A stretch of 64,000 nucleotides of DNA from contig NZ_WNIJ01000001.1 of the NCBI RefSeq assembly GCF_009725755.1, positions 186,001-250,000 of the forward strand, given 5' to 3'. Source of the stretch: Bombella sp. ESL0385. Its GTDB lineage: Bacteria; Pseudomonadota; Alphaproteobacteria; Acetobacterales; Acetobacteraceae. Below the pieces are notes generated by a model. The model was not told where the DNA came from, ran no database searches, and was given only the letters and a program-made list of their open reading frames with translations. Below, piece by piece: positions 37,728 through 45,657 of the stretch. A program made the translations under genes and the position numbers. Positions within the stretch are counted from its first letter, which is position 1, and every line of letters begins with the position of its first letter.

Positions 37728-38332
37728 TGCGGGGTGATGATGGTCTCGGTGCTATCGCCATTTGCTTGGATGAGGCGTGTACGTTCTAGCACGTTATTGC
37801 GCCCCTCTAGTTGGACGCGTTGGATAATCTGCGCAACCTCTGATGTGCGGGGGGTGAGGAGGAGCGTCCAATGTCCCATATCGCCTTGTGCGCTGAGATT
37901 ATAGTAGGTTTGTAACAAAGTTACGTCACCTTGGAGGGGGCCGCGGATTGTTGCTGCCATAATTTGCATAGTTGGGTTTATGTGCAGGGGGATGCTCCGC
38001 ATAGGGCTTTGCCCATGTTGGAGCTGCACCATATCGCCTTCCAAAATAAAGTGATCTTGCACAGGGGTGAGGGTGTATTTCTCTATATGGTCAGGGGGTA
38101 CGAAGCGGAGCAGCCCTTCGCTATGGAGGGGTTGCTTTAACGCATGGAGCTGGCGTGTTTCACGAAAGTGATTATCCCGTTGGGAGACCAGCCCAATATG
38201 GTGAATGATCTCTACGGCTAGGGCCTCATTAGATGTGGAGGAGGCTATAGGGGCGTGGTCTTGCCTGTAGAGGGGCTGGGCTAGAGCAGGGCTGAAGGTA
38301 AGGCAGCAGAGAAGAAGAGAGAGATATTTCAT
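37724..38332 (-). CDS. LolA-like periplasmic outer-membrane lipoprotein carrier
   Basis: A 202-residue secreted protein. The ATG at 38332 (MKYLSLLLCCLTFSPALAQ) gives a clean signal peptide and lies 4 bp after the acyltransferase stop; a longer open frame upstream overlaps that gene and has no signal. The mature part is beta-rich with SEGLLRFVPPDHIEKYTL, HGQSPMRSIPLHINPTM and WTLLLTPRTSEVAQII, matching the LolA-like/DUF domain of aryl polyene clusters. It probably shuttles the lipidic product across the periplasm with the MMPL exporter. Confidence 0.82.
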   Translation of the reverse strand: MKYLSLLLCCLTFSPALAQPLYRQDHAPIASSTSNEALAVEIIHHIGLVSQRDNHFRETRQLHALKQPLHSEGLLRFVPPDHIEKYTLTPVQDHFILEGDMVQLQHGQSPMRSIPLHINPTMQIMAATIRGPLQGDVTLLQTYYNLSAQGDMGHWTLLLTPRTSEVAQIIQRVQLEGRNNVLERTRLIQANGDSTETIITPQ

Positions 38333-38336
38333 AAGG

Positions 38337-39236
38337 TCAGAGACCTTCTTCCCAGAAGTCGAAAAAATTGAACCAAGCATAAGGGTTTTGCTCACATAAA
38401 TCTTCCATCCAGCGGGCATAGGCGAGGATGTGCGGATGTAAAGTGGACTGTGTTTCCCCTTGTGAGAGAGTATCAGTAAGGCGGCGGCATGCAATATGGT
38501 AAGAGCCATTTTTCTGCCGAATGGCTGAGACAAGCACAACCGGGGCGCCTGTACGGGCAGCAAGTTGATGCGGCCCTGCGGGAAGGCGGGCGGTTTGCCC
38601 AAGAAATGTCACAGGGACAGAGCGGCTATCATCATGGGCGCGGTCGGCTAATATGCCCACTACCTCCCCTTGTTTAAGGGCGTTGAAGGTTGTGAGCATA
38701 CTATCTGCATGGCCAAGCTCAATGAGGTCGGCTTGAAAGGTCGGGGCAAGGGTTTCAATCAAACGTGAGGTTTCCCCTAGGAACCGTCGATACATCAACA
38801 TGCGAAAGCGGACAGGGGCATCTATGCCGAAATAACGGAGGACATCAAAAGAGCCAATATGTGCCCCCATGATGATGCAGCCTTTTTGTTGTTTTAGGGC
38901 GTCTAAGAGGTAGTCGCGCCCATGGATATGGATTTTATGGGGTGGGAAACGTCCACTGAGAAGATAAATGCGGTCTAAAATATTGGTGCTGTAAGCATAA
39001 ATATGTGCAAGGACCATACCATAATGGGGCTGTTGACCTCGCCCAACATTATGGAGATGAGTAAGATAGCGCCATGAGGCACGGCGCACCGAAGGATAAA
39101 AGGTGGCGTAATAAAGGGTTGCAGGCCAGCGGAATAACGCTGTGATGTGGTACCCCAAATGCAGTGCAACCCAAATGAGCAGCCGGCCGATTACTAGATT
39201 ACCCTTTTCTGGGCGGAGCCATGTGTTGGCGCTCAT
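38337..39236 (-). CDS. LpxL/HtrB-like acyltransferase
   Basis: A 299-residue protein of the lipid A late-acyltransferase superfamily. The active-site H-x4-D is seen as GAHIGSFDVLR (about residue 124), with a hydrophobic N-terminal stretch (VIGRLLIWVALHLGYHITALF) anchoring it to the membrane and a later GILADRAHDD motif. In aryl polyene and xanthomonadin clusters this enzyme is thought to attach the polyene acid to a glycerolipid or other lipid acceptor. It overlaps the ligase gene by 4 bp. Conventional lipid A acylation is less likely given the operon. Confidence 0.87.
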   Translation of the reverse strand: MSANTWLRPEKGNLVIGRLLIWVALHLGYHITALFRWPATLYYATFYPSVRRASWRYLTHLHNVGRGQQPHYGMVLAHIYAYSTNILDRIYLLSGRFPPHKIHIHGRDYLLDALKQQKGCIIMGAHIGSFDVLRYFGIDAPVRFRMLMYRRFLGETSRLIETLAPTFQADLIELGHADSMLTTFNALKQGEVVGILADRAHDDSRSVPVTFLGQTARLPAGPHQLAARTGAPVVLVSAIRQKNGSYHIACRRLTDTLSQGETQSTLHPHILAYARWMEDLCEQNPYAWFNFFDFWEEGL

Positions 39237-40882
39237 AAGGATGGGCCCTTAGCCGTACCACGGAGGATGGTGCTTGTGGTGGTATGGCCGTCATGATGAT
39301 GCAAACTAAAGCGGATCCGGCCACCGCCTAAAGCACTGGAGAAAAGATGGAGTGGTTCCTCCGGGCGGACAATGGAGAGAAATTTTACATTTTCGATAAA
39401 ATGGGGTTTGAGCTTTAAGCGTGTAAAGACTTCCTCCAGCAGGACAATGCCTGGCACAGTAGGATTCTGGGGAAAATGGCCAGGGAGGGCAGGGTGTGTA
39501 GCTGGGATGGAAAAAGGTGGATAGGAGCGTTTTTCAGCATAATCGCGGATGAGGCTCTCCCAAGCGTGCCGTGTAAGTTTGCCAATGGCATTGCGTGGTA
39601 AATGCGGCAGGCGGACAAACCGGCGTGGCATAAAGGCGGGGTCAATATAATGGCGCAGGGCCCGCATAAGGGCAGTAGTATCGTCTATTGAGCTGACAAT
39701 AAAGGCTTGCAAGCGCGTGGGTTCTGGCTTGTCGTTTTGGAGCTCTGCTTCACTAAAGAGGGGGGCGAAGCAGCCATCTAAGACCCCGTCTAGTTGGAGG
39801 AGTGCTTTGTTAAGGGCTCCATAAGAGGTGCGTTTTCCCGCGATTTTGAGGAGGTCCCCTTTGCGGCTCATGAGCGTGAAATGGCGTGGCCCTTTTTGGG
39901 TGATAATGTCATTAAGGGGGTGAGGTGTTGCATAGGGAGCGGTGCAGATATAGGCCTCTGCATCTGTTGAGGTTGGGTCTGCAGTTAGGGTTACCCCGTC
40001 GTAAAGTTGCCATGGGTCGGGGTTTATTGTGCGGCGGCTAGCAATGGAGCCTGTCTCGGTAGAGCCATAAATCTCCATCACTGGGGCGTGGAAAAGGGTT
40101 TCTGCCTCAAGAGCGAGGTCATGGGGCAGGGGAGCAGAGGCGGAGATAATGCGCCTTACTTCTGGCAGGGCGATACGTGCTGTGGTGAGGGAGCGTAGAT
40201 GCACTGGCGTTGTGATGAGCGTATGTTCTGTGGGTATGTGAGCGGCTAGTTTTTCGACATCGCGGGGGAAGAAGGAAGGGCCGCTTGCTGTGGCTGTGTG
40301 GGTATGGAGGCTTTGGAGGATGAGTGTCTCAAACCCGTACATATGGTAGGGCGGTACCGTACCTAGCATAGTCGTAGTGGTGGGATGATGTGGGGCGAGG
40401 AGGGGTAGGGCTGCGTGACTGCGAGCGACAAGCTCCCCCCAATATTTAATATGCATTTTAGCTTGGCCCGTACTGCCTGAGGTAAAGACGTAGGCCGCTT
40501 TATAGTCCACAGCAAGGTGGGGATTATCTGATTGTGTTGCCTTGAGTGTGGCCAGAGGTGGGAGGGACAGATTCACCAGCTCTTCTGGCAACGCTGTAGG
40601 GCTGCTGCAAAGGGCGTTATGTTCCTTTTGTAAGGCCAGTAATTGCGAAGCTGCGTGATTGCTGGAGAGTATGCAATATTGTCCCTTTAGCAGGCTTGCT
40701 AAAAAGACGATGGTAAAGTGTAGAGGGTCGGTATGGAGGTTGATAATGGGGCGTTCTGGCCAATGATCAGCCAAGGCCCATGCGAAGGAGAGAAGTTGCT
40801 CACCGCTAATAGGCCCGGCCATCATGTAAAAAATAGGGCGTGCTGGTGCGGTGATGAGGGATAGATCAAAAGAGGCGTGCAT
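39233..40882 (-). CDS. Acyl-adenylating ligase fused to a hot-dog dehydratase
   Basis: A 549-residue fusion. Residues 1-445 are an adenylate-forming ligase with AAYVFTSGSTGQAKMHIK (phosphate loop), VMEIYGSTETGSIA and, near the end, the catalytic lysine region LPRNAIGKLTRHAW. Residues about 450-549 are a FabZ/ApeI-type hot-dog domain with HPALPGHFPQNPTVPGIVLL, where PGHFP carries the catalytic histidine and PGIVLLE the partner glutamate. In E. coli-type aryl polyene clusters these are separate genes (ApeH and ApeI). The ligase would activate the aryl acid, possibly hydroxybenzoate from the chorismatase, and load it onto the ACP encoded 17 bp upstream. Confidence 0.9.
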   Translation of the reverse strand: MHASFDLSLITAPARPIFYMMAGPISGEQLLSFAWALADHWPERPIINLHTDPLHFTIVFLASLLKGQYCILSSNHAASQLLALQKEHNALCSSPTALPEELVNLSLPPLATLKATQSDNPHLAVDYKAAYVFTSGSTGQAKMHIKYWGELVARSHAALPLLAPHHPTTTTMLGTVPPYHMYGFETLILQSLHTHTATASGPSFFPRDVEKLAAHIPTEHTLITTPVHLRSLTTARIALPEVRRIISASAPLPHDLALEAETLFHAPVMEIYGSTETGSIASRRTINPDPWQLYDGVTLTADPTSTDAEAYICTAPYATPHPLNDIITQKGPRHFTLMSRKGDLLKIAGKRTSYGALNKALLQLDGVLDGCFAPLFSEAELQNDKPEPTRLQAFIVSSIDDTTALMRALRHYIDPAFMPRRFVRLPHLPRNAIGKLTRHAWESLIRDYAEKRSYPPFSIPATHPALPGHFPQNPTVPGIVLLEEVFTRLKLKPHFIENVKFLSIVRPEEPLHLFSSALGGGRIRFSLHHHDGHTTTSTILRGTAKGPSL

Positions 40883-40899
40883 GGATGAGGCAAATCGCG

Positions 40900-41196
40900 T
40901 TACGATGGACGATGAGCCTCAATATAATGTGCAAGGGAGCGTAATGAGTGGAATATCTCACGATTGTTATCATCATGTGATTCCAGCTTGATGCCGTACT
41001 GTGTGTTGACCATCAGGGCAATTTCAAGCACATCAATGGAATCGAGCCCCAACCCTTCCCCAAAAAGGGGCGTCTCTGGGTCGATGTCGTGGGGGTCCAT
41101 ATCAAGCTGCACGGCGTCCACAAGATGTGTTGCAACCTCGTGCTCAAAGGGGGTTTGTTCATGCAAAGGGGCAGTGGCTGTCACTGAAAGAGGCAT
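40900..41196 (-). CDS. Acyl carrier protein
   Basis: A 98-residue carrier protein from the ATG at 41196 (MPLSVTATAPLHEQ); an upstream in-frame start at 41235 would overlap the divergent gene. The phosphopantetheine attachment serine is in GEGLGLDSIDVLEIAL. It heads the minus-strand biosynthetic operon. Only 8 bp separate its start from the proposed start of the divergent membrane protein, so promoters for both operons must lie inside the opposing coding sequences or one of the starts is further in. Confidence 0.92.
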   Translation of the reverse strand: MPLSVTATAPLHEQTPFEHEVATHLVDAVQLDMDPHDIDPETPLFGEGLGLDSIDVLEIALMVNTQYGIKLESHDDNNREIFHSLRSLAHYIEAHRPS

Positions 41197-41204
41197 CCAT
41201 TTAT

Positions 41205-41873
41205 ATGAAGGGTAAAAGCTGTGACCTCTTAACACCGGGTGTAGCAGGCAGCAAGAGCCGTAGGGCTTGGCTTTGGCGGATTGTCATATTTGCTAGTGGT
41301 GTAGGAGTGGTGAATCTGACAATCGGAGGGCCTCAGTGGCAGGCAGTATGTGTCGGGTTGGGTATGATGATGCAGCTTGTGATGTTGCTGCCATACCGGG
41401 TGTGTTGGGGTTATGGATTATTATTGTGTATAGGGGTGGCCGGCGGGTTATGGCCGGGCTTTGTGCGGCTGGGGGACCAGCTCTTACTTTATGCGCTGGC
41501 TTTGCTGGGGCCGTTTATGATGTTTGTACGCTCCTTACGGCGGGGGCAGACGGCGTTTATCACACAATTAGCTGAGGCAGTACACGGGTCTTTGCGCCAG
41601 GATATACGGCGTTACACGATCATCCTAACATGGGTGTGGAGCGGCTTTTTTATGATCGCCTTGGGGGCCCCGGTTATTTTGTGGCTCTATGCGCCACAGC
41701 AAGGATGGTGGCATATCCCCATACGCGGCGGTACGTTGGGCGTGGCATTGCTTTTATTTTGTGGTGAGATGCCTCTGCGGCGGGTGATTATCCGTCACTA
41801 TCAACATGCCACATTAAAGCAAAATATTATGGCAAGCCGTGTTGTTTTTATGAGAAAGAACTCTCTATTCTGA
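41205..41873 (+). CDS. COG4648-type membrane protein of the polyene cluster
   Basis: A 222-residue inner-membrane protein with about five hydrophobic helices. The middle segment FVRSLRRGQTAFITQLAEAV followed by LRQDIRRYTIILTWVWSGFF resembles the COG4648 proteins found in aryl polyene and xanthomonadin clusters, whose function is unknown. The ATG at 41205 (MKGKSCDLL) is chosen as the first one outside most of the divergent ACP gene; a longer frame starts at 41127 inside it. It heads the plus-strand operon with the two methyltransferases and the chorismatase. Confidence 0.75.
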   Translation: MKGKSCDLLTPGVAGSKSRRAWLWRIVIFASGVGVVNLTIGGPQWQAVCVGLGMMMQLVMLLPYRVCWGYGLLLCIGVAGGLWPGFVRLGDQLLLYALALLGPFMMFVRSLRRGQTAFITQLAEAVHGSLRQDIRRYTIILTWVWSGFFMIALGAPVILWLYAPQQGWWHIPIRGGTLGVALLLFCGEMPLRRVIIRHYQHATLKQNIMASRVVFMRKNSLF

Positions 41874-41913
41874 TAGGTCTTAAATAGTTCACTCATATGT
41901 GATGAAATAGGCC

Positions 41914-42645
41914 ATGTCTGATAGTACATTTTCTTCACAACGCTCATCGTCTTTTGTGCCTGGGGACATGCGGGAGGGCATTATGGCGCGTGGTTTATTT
42001 GATGACGTGGCAATATATTATGATCGGATAAATAGCTTATTTTCTCTAGGGACGGGTCGTTGGTATCGTCGTCGTATGCTCAGGCGTGCGGGGTTGCAGC
42101 CGGGGCAAACCGTTTTGGATGTGGCTATTGGCACAGGCCTCATCGCGCGGGAGGAGGTAGCTATTATAGGGGCGGAGCATGTTATAGGGGTGGATGTAAG
42201 TTGGGGTATGCTCCAGCAATGCCAACGCGCTTTGCCTATTTCGCTTGTGCAGGGGGATGTGATGTCCCTTCCTTTTGGCGATGAGAGTATTGACTTCCTT
42301 AGTCTAGGTTATGCGTTGCGTTTGATGGAAGATTTGACTCAAACCTTCGCTGCTTGCCGCCGTGTGTTAAAACCGGGCGGGCGGATTTTGGTCCTGGAGA
42401 TTGGGCGGGCGGAGAGCCGTCTATTGCATAAATTATTGCATATTTATCTAGGACGGGTTGTTCCATTTTTATCGGGGCAAGCGGCGTATCGGGCGAGTCG
42501 CGGCCTGATGAATTATTATTGGGATACGCTAGAGAGCTGTGTATTTCGCCACGATGTGATCGCAGCGATGGAGCGTGCGGGGTTTCATAATATACGGTGC
42601 GAGGTCTCTTGTGGTGTGTTTCACGCATATATGGGGTGTGTGTAA
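41914..42645 (+). CDS. UbiE-like SAM-dependent methyltransferase, copy 1
   Basis: A 243-residue class I methyltransferase similar to UbiE/COQ5. The SAM-binding motif I is TVLDVAIGTGLIARE, with GVDVSWGML (motif II), LPFGDESIDFLSLGYAL (where UbiE has YGLRN) and LKPGGRILVLE (motif III). The N-terminal FDDVAIYYDRINSLFSLGT is the UbiE-type leader (VAxxYDxxNxLxSxG). The next gene is a clear paralogue, and this copy is the more diverged: ALRLMEDL here against ALRHVADL in copy 2. Methylation of the aryl headgroup or of a quinone precursor are both possible. Confidence 0.85.
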   Translation: MSDSTFSSQRSSSFVPGDMREGIMARGLFDDVAIYYDRINSLFSLGTGRWYRRRMLRRAGLQPGQTVLDVAIGTGLIAREEVAIIGAEHVIGVDVSWGMLQQCQRALPISLVQGDVMSLPFGDESIDFLSLGYALRLMEDLTQTFAACRRVLKPGGRILVLEIGRAESRLLHKLLHIYLGRVVPFLSGQAAYRASRGLMNYYWDTLESCVFRHDVIAAMERAGFHNIRCEVSCGVFHAYMGCV

Positions 42646-42691
42646 GAGGGATAGTAGATGCATTTATTGTCGGATGTGCTAAGGAGGCGGC

Positions 42692-43426
42692 ATGTCTAAT
42701 TCTCCTAAATCTCCTCATCCTGTTTTATCGCGCTTTTATGCACATCGTGAAGAACGCGAAGAATTCGTTAGTGGTTTGTTTGATGAAACAGCCAGCCATT
42801 ATGACCGTATCAACGCTTTGTTTTCGTTAGGGACGGGTGGTCGTTATCGCCGGCAAATGTTGCACAAGGCGGGGTTAAGGGCAGGCCAAAATGTTTTAGA
42901 TGTCGCGGTGGGGACGGGCCTTGTTGCGCGCGAGGCAATGGCCATTGTGGGCGCAGAAAAGGTGACCGGGCTGGATATGAGCTTTGGGATGCTCCAGCAA
43001 TGCCGTCATTCTTTACCTATTTCTCTTGTACAAGGGAATGCGATGTCATTGCCTTTTGCTGATGGGAGTATCGATTTCCTCAGCATGGGCTATGCGTTGC
43101 GGCATGTAGCGGATTTACAGCAAACGTTTGCCTCTTACCATCGTGTGTTGAAGCCTGGCGGTCGTGTTTTGATTTTGGAGATCAGCCGGGCAGAGCATAA
43201 AATCGTTCAAAAGCTTTTGCAGTTTTATTTAGGGCGTGTTGTGCCGTTTCTCTCTGGTGTGGCGGCCTCGCGGGCTAGTCGTCGTTTGATGGATTATTAT
43301 TGGGATACGATAGATCATTGCGTGTCTTATCAGGAGATTATGGCCGCGATGGAAGCTGCGGGGTTTCAGGATGTGCGCTGTGATGTCGCGTTGGGGATTT
43401 TCCGTGCTTATATGGGGCGCGTCTAA
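42692..43426 (+). CDS. UbiE-like SAM-dependent methyltransferase, copy 2
   Basis: A 244-residue paralogue of the gene before it, 46 bp downstream with AAGGAGG before its ATG. Motifs are FDETASHYDRINALFSLGT, NVLDVAVGTGLVARE, GLDMSFGML, LPFADGSIDFLSMGYALRHV and LKPGGRVLILEI. It keeps the ALRHV form closer to canonical UbiE, so it may have the ancestral activity while copy 1 has drifted. The chorismatase starts 3 bp after its stop, so the pair is transcriptionally and probably translationally linked to benzoate formation. Confidence 0.87.
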   Translation: MSNSPKSPHPVLSRFYAHREEREEFVSGLFDETASHYDRINALFSLGTGGRYRRQMLHKAGLRAGQNVLDVAVGTGLVAREAMAIVGAEKVTGLDMSFGMLQQCRHSLPISLVQGNAMSLPFADGSIDFLSMGYALRHVADLQQTFASYHRVLKPGGRVLILEISRAEHKIVQKLLQFYLGRVVPFLSGVAASRASRRLMDYYWDTIDHCVSYQEIMAAMEAAGFQDVRCDVALGIFRAYMGRV

Positions 43427-43429
43427 GCT

Positions 43430-44455
43430 GTGACATCGTCTTTTAAGCGGCGGGTATTGGTGCCCCATTATGCGAGGGGTACGCCTGTTGAGACAGCGCA
43501 TAACCCTCTGGCTTGCGTGCGTTATGGGGGCGATGAAGCTGGGGTAGAGGTCGCACAGGGATGTGTTTTTATGACCCTTCCCGGCCCTTCGCCTGTTCTT
43601 TATGAAACATGGCATCCTATGCAGATAGGAGAACAACAGGCTGAGGGCACAGCGTCTATTATACCGCGTATGGCCGGTAAGGAATCTGGCATAGGTTGGA
43701 GCTGCGAAGGTGATGTGTTGTTTGCAGCTTTTTGGGTGCAAGACCAGCCAGAATTATGCGATGCAGTACAAACACATTATGAGCGTTTGATCACATTAAG
43801 CCGGCAGAAGGGCTTCCCCCATATTTATCGGATGTGGAATTATTTAGGGGCGATCAATCAGGATAATGAGTATGGGGAGGAGCGCTATCGCGATTTCTGC
43901 CGCGGGCGAGCGCAGGCATTCGATGCGCTGGGGGTAGAGCTTACGGCCCTACCTGCTGCGACAGGGATTGGGTTGCCCGCGGGAGGAGTGGCTGTTTATC
44001 TTATTGCTCATCGTGTCATGCAGGGCGTGAATGTAGAAAACCCATCTCAGTTGCCTGCTTATCATTATCCACCACGTTATGGGCGGCGGTCCCCGTCTTT
44101 TGCACGGGCTACAGTGATGGAGGGTGAGAGTCAGACAGTCCTTTACCTTTCTGGCACGGCTAGTATTCGTGGGCATGAATCGGTTGGTCATACGCTTGAT
44201 GAGCAACTTGCCATTACAATTGAGACAATCCATAGCCTGCGTGCGGCAGCAGAGAAACGCTTTCCGTGCCTTCAGGCTGGTCGGTTTGAGAGCATAAAGC
44301 TCTATGTGCGTCATCCTAAGGATGTGTCTGCTGTGCAAGCGGCAATAGAGCGTGCTTTTCCGTGTCCTGCTGGTCAAGCCCCGCTCTTGGTGGCAGATAT
44401 TTGCCGAGCGGAGCTGTTGGTAGAGGTAGAGGGTATTCTCTTAGCGCGTCATTAG
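43430..44455 (+). CDS. Chorismatase (FkbO/Hyg5/XanB2-type), hydroxybenzoate-forming
   Basis: A 341-residue protein starting at a GTG 3 bp after the methyltransferase stop. IYRMWNYLGAINQDNEYGEE followed by RYRDFCRGRAQAF, LPAATGIGLPAG and PSFARATVM match the chorismatase fold (RhWNYhxxIN and RaxaF motifs) that removes pyruvate from chorismate. Family members give 3-hydroxybenzoate, 4-hydroxybenzoate or a dihydroxycyclohexadiene acid depending on subtype. In Xanthomonas the XanB2 member feeds both xanthomonadin and ubiquinone. Next to a polyene cluster with an aryl-type ligase and no ammonia-lyase gene, it is the likely starter-unit source. It overlaps the convergent efeB gene by 15 bp. Confidence 0.87.
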   Translation: MTSSFKRRVLVPHYARGTPVETAHNPLACVRYGGDEAGVEVAQGCVFMTLPGPSPVLYETWHPMQIGEQQAEGTASIIPRMAGKESGIGWSCEGDVLFAAFWVQDQPELCDAVQTHYERLITLSRQKGFPHIYRMWNYLGAINQDNEYGEERYRDFCRGRAQAFDALGVELTALPAATGIGLPAGGVAVYLIAHRVMQGVNVENPSQLPAYHYPPRYGRRSPSFARATVMEGESQTVLYLSGTASIRGHESVGHTLDEQLAITIETIHSLRAAAEKRFPCLQAGRFESIKLYVRHPKDVSAVQAAIERAFPCPAGQAPLLVADICRAELLVEVEGILLARH

Positions 44456-45646
44456 CAGGTCCTCACCGAGATAATGACCTTTACGATAGCCGGGGCAGGC
44501 AAACAGACCGCTGCCAATATGGGTTGTGTATTGGTTCATCATATCGAACTTTGCCATACGCTCAAAAATGCGGGTGAAGGCTTTGCGTGGGTCTTGCTGA
44601 TAGGCAAGGAACATCAAGCCAGTATCAAACTCATTGCCCTGTCGCCACGGGGGCCAACGCTCTGCGATGTAGCTTAGGCCATTATCGTAGGAGTAAGCGC
44701 GCCTTAAAAACTCCGCTCCGCCATTCTCTTCTGGGGCGGCAAGGCGTGCATGGGAAGCCTCCGCCGTGATGGGATTACCGTATTTATCGGTTTGTTTGAG
44801 GGTGAGGGGATCAAACTCATGATGCCCCCCAATAGGGGCCCCGCTGCGTTTTTGCCGCCCCATTGTCTCCTCTTGGAAGCTGGTTTTCGTGCGGTCCCAA
44901 TGCTCTAGGGCAATGCGGATAATCCGGGCAACGAGATAGGTCCCGCCTGCCATCCATGCTTTATCATCATCTGCGGCCCAGAGGACGCGCTTAGCAACAG
45001 CAGGGTCGGCAATATTGGGCTGCATGGTCCCATCTTTAAAGCCCATAAGATTGCGGCCCGTTTGGTGCGGCCCAAAATCGGGGAGGAAGCCCGTTTGTGC
45101 CCAACGTGGTGTGGCGATGCCATCAGCAAGGCGGGTGAGGATGCGGATGGCATGAAAAGCCGTTTGCGGATTATCGGCACAGCTTTGGATGCACAAATCG
45201 CCCCCCGTATGGGCGGGGACAAGCTGGTCCCCTGTAAAGCGGGGGAGGTCGGCTAAGGGGGCGGGCCGTTGGGCAGCGAGGCCGAACCTATCTTTCCCCT
45301 CTTTGGTAAAAAGGGTGGGGCCAAAGCCAAAGGTGAGCGTTAGGGCCTGATGAGGCAGGCCGTATGTCTCATCAGAATCAACAAGGCCGGGGATGGGCTT
45401 CCCTGCCATAAGAGCCGCTGCGGCGTCCGTCCAGCGTTGCATAAGCTGGGCAACATCATGGCGGTTCTCGGTCGTGATATCCAGCGTGAGGAAATAGAGA
45501 AAAGGCAGTTGTGGCAGGGTAATACCCGGTTGATGGAGGAACTCTGCGGGGGATGTCGCCCAAGCATGGCGCGGGGCGAGGCAGCCCAGCCCAGCCATAC
45601 CAAGAGCAGTGCCTAGAGCTTTACGGCGTGTGAGGAGATGAGCCAT
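44441..45646 (-). CDS. efeB: DyP-type heme peroxidase (EfeB-like), Tat-exported
   Basis: A dye-decolorizing-type peroxidase of 401 residues from the ATG at 45646 (MAHLLTRRKALG), preferred over a GTG three codons upstream because of an AAGGGTG sequence before it. The twin-arginine signal is TRRKALGTALGMAGLG. The catalytic GxxDG motif is LMGFKDGTMQPN (about residue 230), and the proximal heme ligand histidine is expected in APIGGHHEFDPL. EfeB proteins take electrons or iron from heme in the periplasm. The usual efeU and efeO partners are not next to it; instead it follows a secreted beta-propeller and two porins. Its 3' end overlaps the chorismatase. Confidence 0.88.
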   Translation of the reverse strand: MAHLLTRRKALGTALGMAGLGCLAPRHAWATSPAEFLHQPGITLPQLPFLYFLTLDITTENRHDVAQLMQRWTDAAAALMAGKPIPGLVDSDETYGLPHQALTLTFGFGPTLFTKEGKDRFGLAAQRPAPLADLPRFTGDQLVPAHTGGDLCIQSCADNPQTAFHAIRILTRLADGIATPRWAQTGFLPDFGPHQTGRNLMGFKDGTMQPNIADPAVAKRVLWAADDDKAWMAGGTYLVARIIRIALEHWDRTKTSFQEETMGRQKRSGAPIGGHHEFDPLTLKQTDKYGNPITAEASHARLAAPEENGGAEFLRRAYSYDNGLSYIAERWPPWRQGNEFDTGLMFLAYQQDPRKAFTRIFERMAKFDMMNQYTTHIGSGLFACPGYRKGHYLGEDLLMTR

Positions 45647-45657
45647 GGCTTTCACCC

